From: Thermoprotei archaeon
GTDB taxonomy: Archaea; Thermoproteota; Thermoprotei_A; Sulfolobales; Ignisphaeraceae
Length of the DNA stretch: 5,735 bases
Direction of reading: 5' to 3'
NCBI GenBank assembly: GCA_003661905.1
Contig: QMXA01000085.1
Coordinates: forward strand, 1 to 5,735
Position 1 is the first letter of the stretch. Every line of letters starts with the position of its first letter. Shown here piece after piece: positions 3,925 through 5,735 of this stretch. Below the pieces are notes generated by a model. It saw nothing but the letters and a program-made list of their open reading frames with translations, was not told the DNA's origin and did not search any database. The translations under genes were made by a program, and so were the position numbers.

Positions 3925-5137
3925 AATATTTCCTAATTAATAATTCAGGTCCAAATACCCTTAATGAGTACCTACTCCTGATGATGGTATCTGAGTAAGG
4001 AATCAGGGGATTTCCTCTATCATAGATTAAGATAATAAAAATACCCTTGAACCTTTCATGAAATTCACTAATCGTAGAACCCTCAAAATTAGTACCAGAA
4101 ATTAGCCTATAAGTAGGCTCACCAGTTTCTCTAAAATCAGGAATGTAATCTTGCCAACCTTCTCCAGCTATTTTAGTGAGAATATCAGCAATTCTCTTAC
4201 CAGCCCTACCATCGCCCAGAGGATTTAACATGCCAGCTACACGATTACGAATTTCATGGTTCTTTTCAATAACATGGTCGACAGTTCTAATGATTCTGTC
4301 TCTTTCAGGTCCGGTTAGGAAATTAATGCCAGCCTCGACAGTTTCAGGCCTCTCAGTATTATAGCGGACGGTAATGCAGGGAACACACAGAGTTAGGCAT
4401 TCTTCTTGTACACCACCAGAATCAGTGATAGCAAAAAGAGAATTAGTGAGCAAGCCAAGGAATTCAAAATAGCCCAAGGGTTTAACAATGGCTAAATCCT
4501 TGAGATAGTCCTTAAGACCAAACTCCTCAACACGCTTCTTGGTCCTAGGATGGATAGGGAACACTAAGGGAGTGTCCTTCGAGATAAGAGAAAGAGCGCT
4601 CAAAATCTCGCGCAGCCTACTCTTAATATCAACATTCTCAGCTCTATGAACAGTAACCAAAGCATATTCCCTCTCCTTAAGCCCCAACTCTTTCAACAGC
4701 TTCCCGCCCTTGGATAGTGCGGTATCCTTGCATTTTAAGACTACATCAACTATTGTATTACCAGTTATGAAAATTCTATGTGGAAAAACGCCTTCATAAA
4801 GAAGATTTAAAGCCGCTCTAGTGGTAGGAGCAAAGTGGACGCTGGCGATAGCTCCAGCAACAATACGATTGATTTCCTCAGGCATGCTCCTGTCGTAGCT
4901 TCTAAGACCTGCCTCAACGTGAGCGAATAAGTTATCAGTCTTAGCACAAACTAGTGCTGAGGCGAGAACAGTATTAGTATCACCTTCAGCTACGACAATA
5001 CTCTTACCAATATCTTTCAAAACTCTTTCAAGCTTAACCATAGTCCTAGAAGTTTGTTCAGCATGAGAACCACTCCTAACATCCAAATCATAGTCAGGTT
5101 CAGGCAAATTCAACTCATCAAAGAAAATTTTACTCAT
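3908..5137 (-). CDS. wecB: UDP-N-acetylglucosamine 2-epimerase (WecB/MnaA type), N-terminus split off by a frameshift
   Basis: The enzyme interconverts UDP-GlcNAc and UDP-ManNAc in the cytoplasm, supplying ManNAc-type sugars for cell-surface glycans or protein glycosylation. From ATG 5137 the 409 residues keep the known catalytic and binding residues: D53 (AEGDTNT), E75 (HVEAGLR), E87 and R91 (PEEINR), H164 (TVHRAEN), and DSGGVQEE at 239-246. Homology does not begin at this ATG: the codons just upstream, still in frame, read SGQHYDYE, which is family sequence. The real N-terminus continues to about 5271 but is out of frame (see the next entry). Family similarity ends near NPLGDGRAGKRIADIL (residue ~320); an extra ~90 residues follow, ending IRKYFRQYL, longer than the common bacterial enzyme. 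If translated from 5137 the product lacks the first strand and the GTRPE nucleotide-binding loop and is probably inactive. Confidence 0.85.
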   Translation of the reverse strand: MSKIFFDELNLPEPDYDLDVRSGSHAEQTSRTMVKLERVLKDIGKSIVVAEGDTNTVLASALVCAKTDNLFAHVEAGLRSYDRSMPEEINRIVAGAIASVHFAPTTRAALNLLYEGVFPHRIFITGNTIVDVVLKCKDTALSKGGKLLKELGLKEREYALVTVHRAENVDIKSRLREILSALSLISKDTPLVFPIHPRTKKRVEEFGLKDYLKDLAIVKPLGYFEFLGLLTNSLFAITDSGGVQEECLTLCVPCITVRYNTERPETVEAGINFLTGPERDRIIRTVDHVIEKNHEIRNRVAGMLNPLGDGRAGKRIADILTKIAGEGWQDYIPDFRETGEPTYRLISGTNFEGSTISEFHERFKGIFIILIYDRGNPLIPYSDTIIRSRYSLRVFGPELLIRKYFRQYL

Positions 5138-5271
5138 TTCATAATCGTAGTGCTGACCACTCCAAATAAAAATAAAATCAAAATTTCTCCTACTTAGTCC
5201 TTGAATAACTGAAGAGAGTTTAATTACTTCTGGTCTTGGCCAGCGACTATGATAATCTTACATTCCGTCAA
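5138..5271 (-). pseudogene. wecB: Out-of-frame N-terminal segment of the epimerase gene
   Basis: From TTG 5271 the reading is MTECKIIIVAG up to GGC (5241-5239), the classic first strand of WecB. The next codon should be Thr of GTRPE, but only two bases (CA, 5238-5237) stand before AGA CCA GAA, which reads RPEVIKLSSVIQGL in the next frame and runs straight into SGQHYDYE and then ATG 5137. One base is therefore missing. No ATG, GTG or TTG lies between 5236 and 5138 in the downstream frame. GGTG (5280-5277) lies five bases before TTG 5271, supporting that start. The site has no slippery run of the kind used for programmed frameshifting, so a recent mutation or a sequence error is the likely cause. 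Confidence 0.75.
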
Positions 5272-5300
5272 AGAGACACCAAGCAAAAATGGTTACAGAG

Positions 5301-5308
5301 TACTATAA
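5301..5308 (-). promoter_or_regulatory. TATA box of the epimerase gene
   Basis: On the minus strand TTATAGTA runs 5308-5301, about 33 bases before TTG 5271. It allows a leader of a few bases containing the GGTG ribosome site at 5280-5277. Placement fits the full-length start rather than ATG 5137, for which no promoter is seen. Confidence 0.4.
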
Positions 5309-5735
5309 CTTCTCTTCTGACAATAATCGTAATAACATTCCCTCTAGTAATGGTTCACATTTAATGTAAGCTAGAGAGTGATACTATGAGAGAAGATTAT
5401 TTAAAGATCATTTAATATTTTTGCAATAATTATTTTAAACTTTTAACCGTCTATTATACGTGGAGTGTTTATGAATAAGTGCTTTTTGTAAAAATCTCCA
5501 TTCTTCATCACCATGGGAATTATTGGAAGGCGTAACAATATCGCTAAGATAACTTTTGTGAAGCATTATGGAAATTCGACGATAATTTCTAAAGAACTAG
5601 TTTAAAAGTATATGAGAAAACTACTCCATTTACTATCTGAATTTTTACGAATTATAGAAAAGAGAAAACTTATCATCCATTTTTAAACTTACTCTGAATA
5701 TTAATCTTCAGATTCCTAAATTAATAATTAATAAC
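5309..5735. other. AT-rich intergenic stretch without a convincing gene
   Basis: No long open frame exists on either strand. The longest readings are a 43-codon minus-strand frame (5566-5435, MLHKSYLSDIVTPS onward) and a 30-codon plus-strand frame (5513-5605), which overlap each other and lack good promoters or ribosome sites. Small palindromes occur: CTCTAG...CTAGAG around 5341-5377, with ACATTTAATGT between its arms. Several T and A runs near 5410-5440 could end transcripts. No tRNA, CRISPR or transposon end was recognised. Confidence 0.5.

Noticed and set aside
4176..4364. Plus-strand 62-codon frame inside the epimerase gene
   Set aside because: Antisense to conserved catalytic-domain codons of the epimerase; no start signals.
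5239..5245. Programmed frameshifting in the epimerase
   Set aside because: The junction GCTGGCCAAGACC has no slippery heptamer or evident downstream stem, so mutation or sequence error is simpler.
5435..5566. Minus-strand 43-codon frame MLHKSYLSDIVTPS onward
   Set aside because: Composition is plausible for a protein, but no ribosome site or well-placed TATA box, no known family, and a competing plus-strand frame overlaps it.
5513..5605. Plus-strand 30-codon frame MGIIGRRNNIAK onward
   Set aside because: Too short, no promoter or ribosome site, and overlaps an equally weak frame on the other strand.

Overview
The window looks like a piece of a thermophilic crenarchaeal chromosome, most like Sulfolobales. 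It is AT-rich, has TTTATATA-type TATA boxes about 25-30 nt before genes, GGTG-type ribosome sites, GTG/TTG starts and Lys/Glu/Ile/Arg-rich proteins. The gene set also fits: a VapBC pair, an IS607-family transposon with TnpB, a small retropepsin-like protease and a sugar-nucleotide epimerase. The placement is an inference; no rRNA or tRNA is present to confirm it.

Layout: (1) 1-56, minus strand, the start of a gene that runs off the left edge, with a promoter inside a short inverted repeat at 80-107. (2) 287-989, minus strand, a type II toxin-antitoxin operon: a ribbon-helix-helix antitoxin (vapB) overlapping a PIN-domain toxin (vapC). (3) About 1101-3102, a complete-looking IS607-family element of about 2.0 kb. 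It has 28-bp inverted ends (26/28 match) built from hexamers spaced exactly 10 bp apart, a serine-recombinase transposase (tnpA), a TnpB RNA-guided nuclease with its active site residues, a hairpin in the tnpB leader, and a folded RNA region over the tnpB 3' end that should be the guide-RNA (omega/reRNA) scaffold. (4) 3217-3639, minus strand, a one-domain clan AA aspartic protease with DSG and LIIG motifs. (5) 3680-3907, a perfect 12-bp hairpin, a T/G-rich tract switching to a purine-rich tract, and a possible degraded small gene. (6) 3908-5271, minus strand, a UDP-GlcNAc 2-epimerase (WecB/MnaA type) whose first ~45 residues are still encoded but are out of frame by one missing base inside the GTRPE motif. 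(7) 5272-5735, AT-rich, with no convincing gene.

How the parts work together: TnpA would excise and integrate the element. TnpB, guided by RNA read from the right end into the flank, would cut the empty donor site so that repair restores the copy. The end repeats appear to serve three purposes: transposase binding sites, the tnpA promoter, and the last codons plus stop of tnpB. VapBC, the protease and the epimerase are not obviously linked. Together they look like an accessory region with insertion, toxin-antitoxin genes and gene decay. The most notable points are the compact IS607-TnpB architecture and the frameshift in the epimerase. I see no clearly undescribed defence system.
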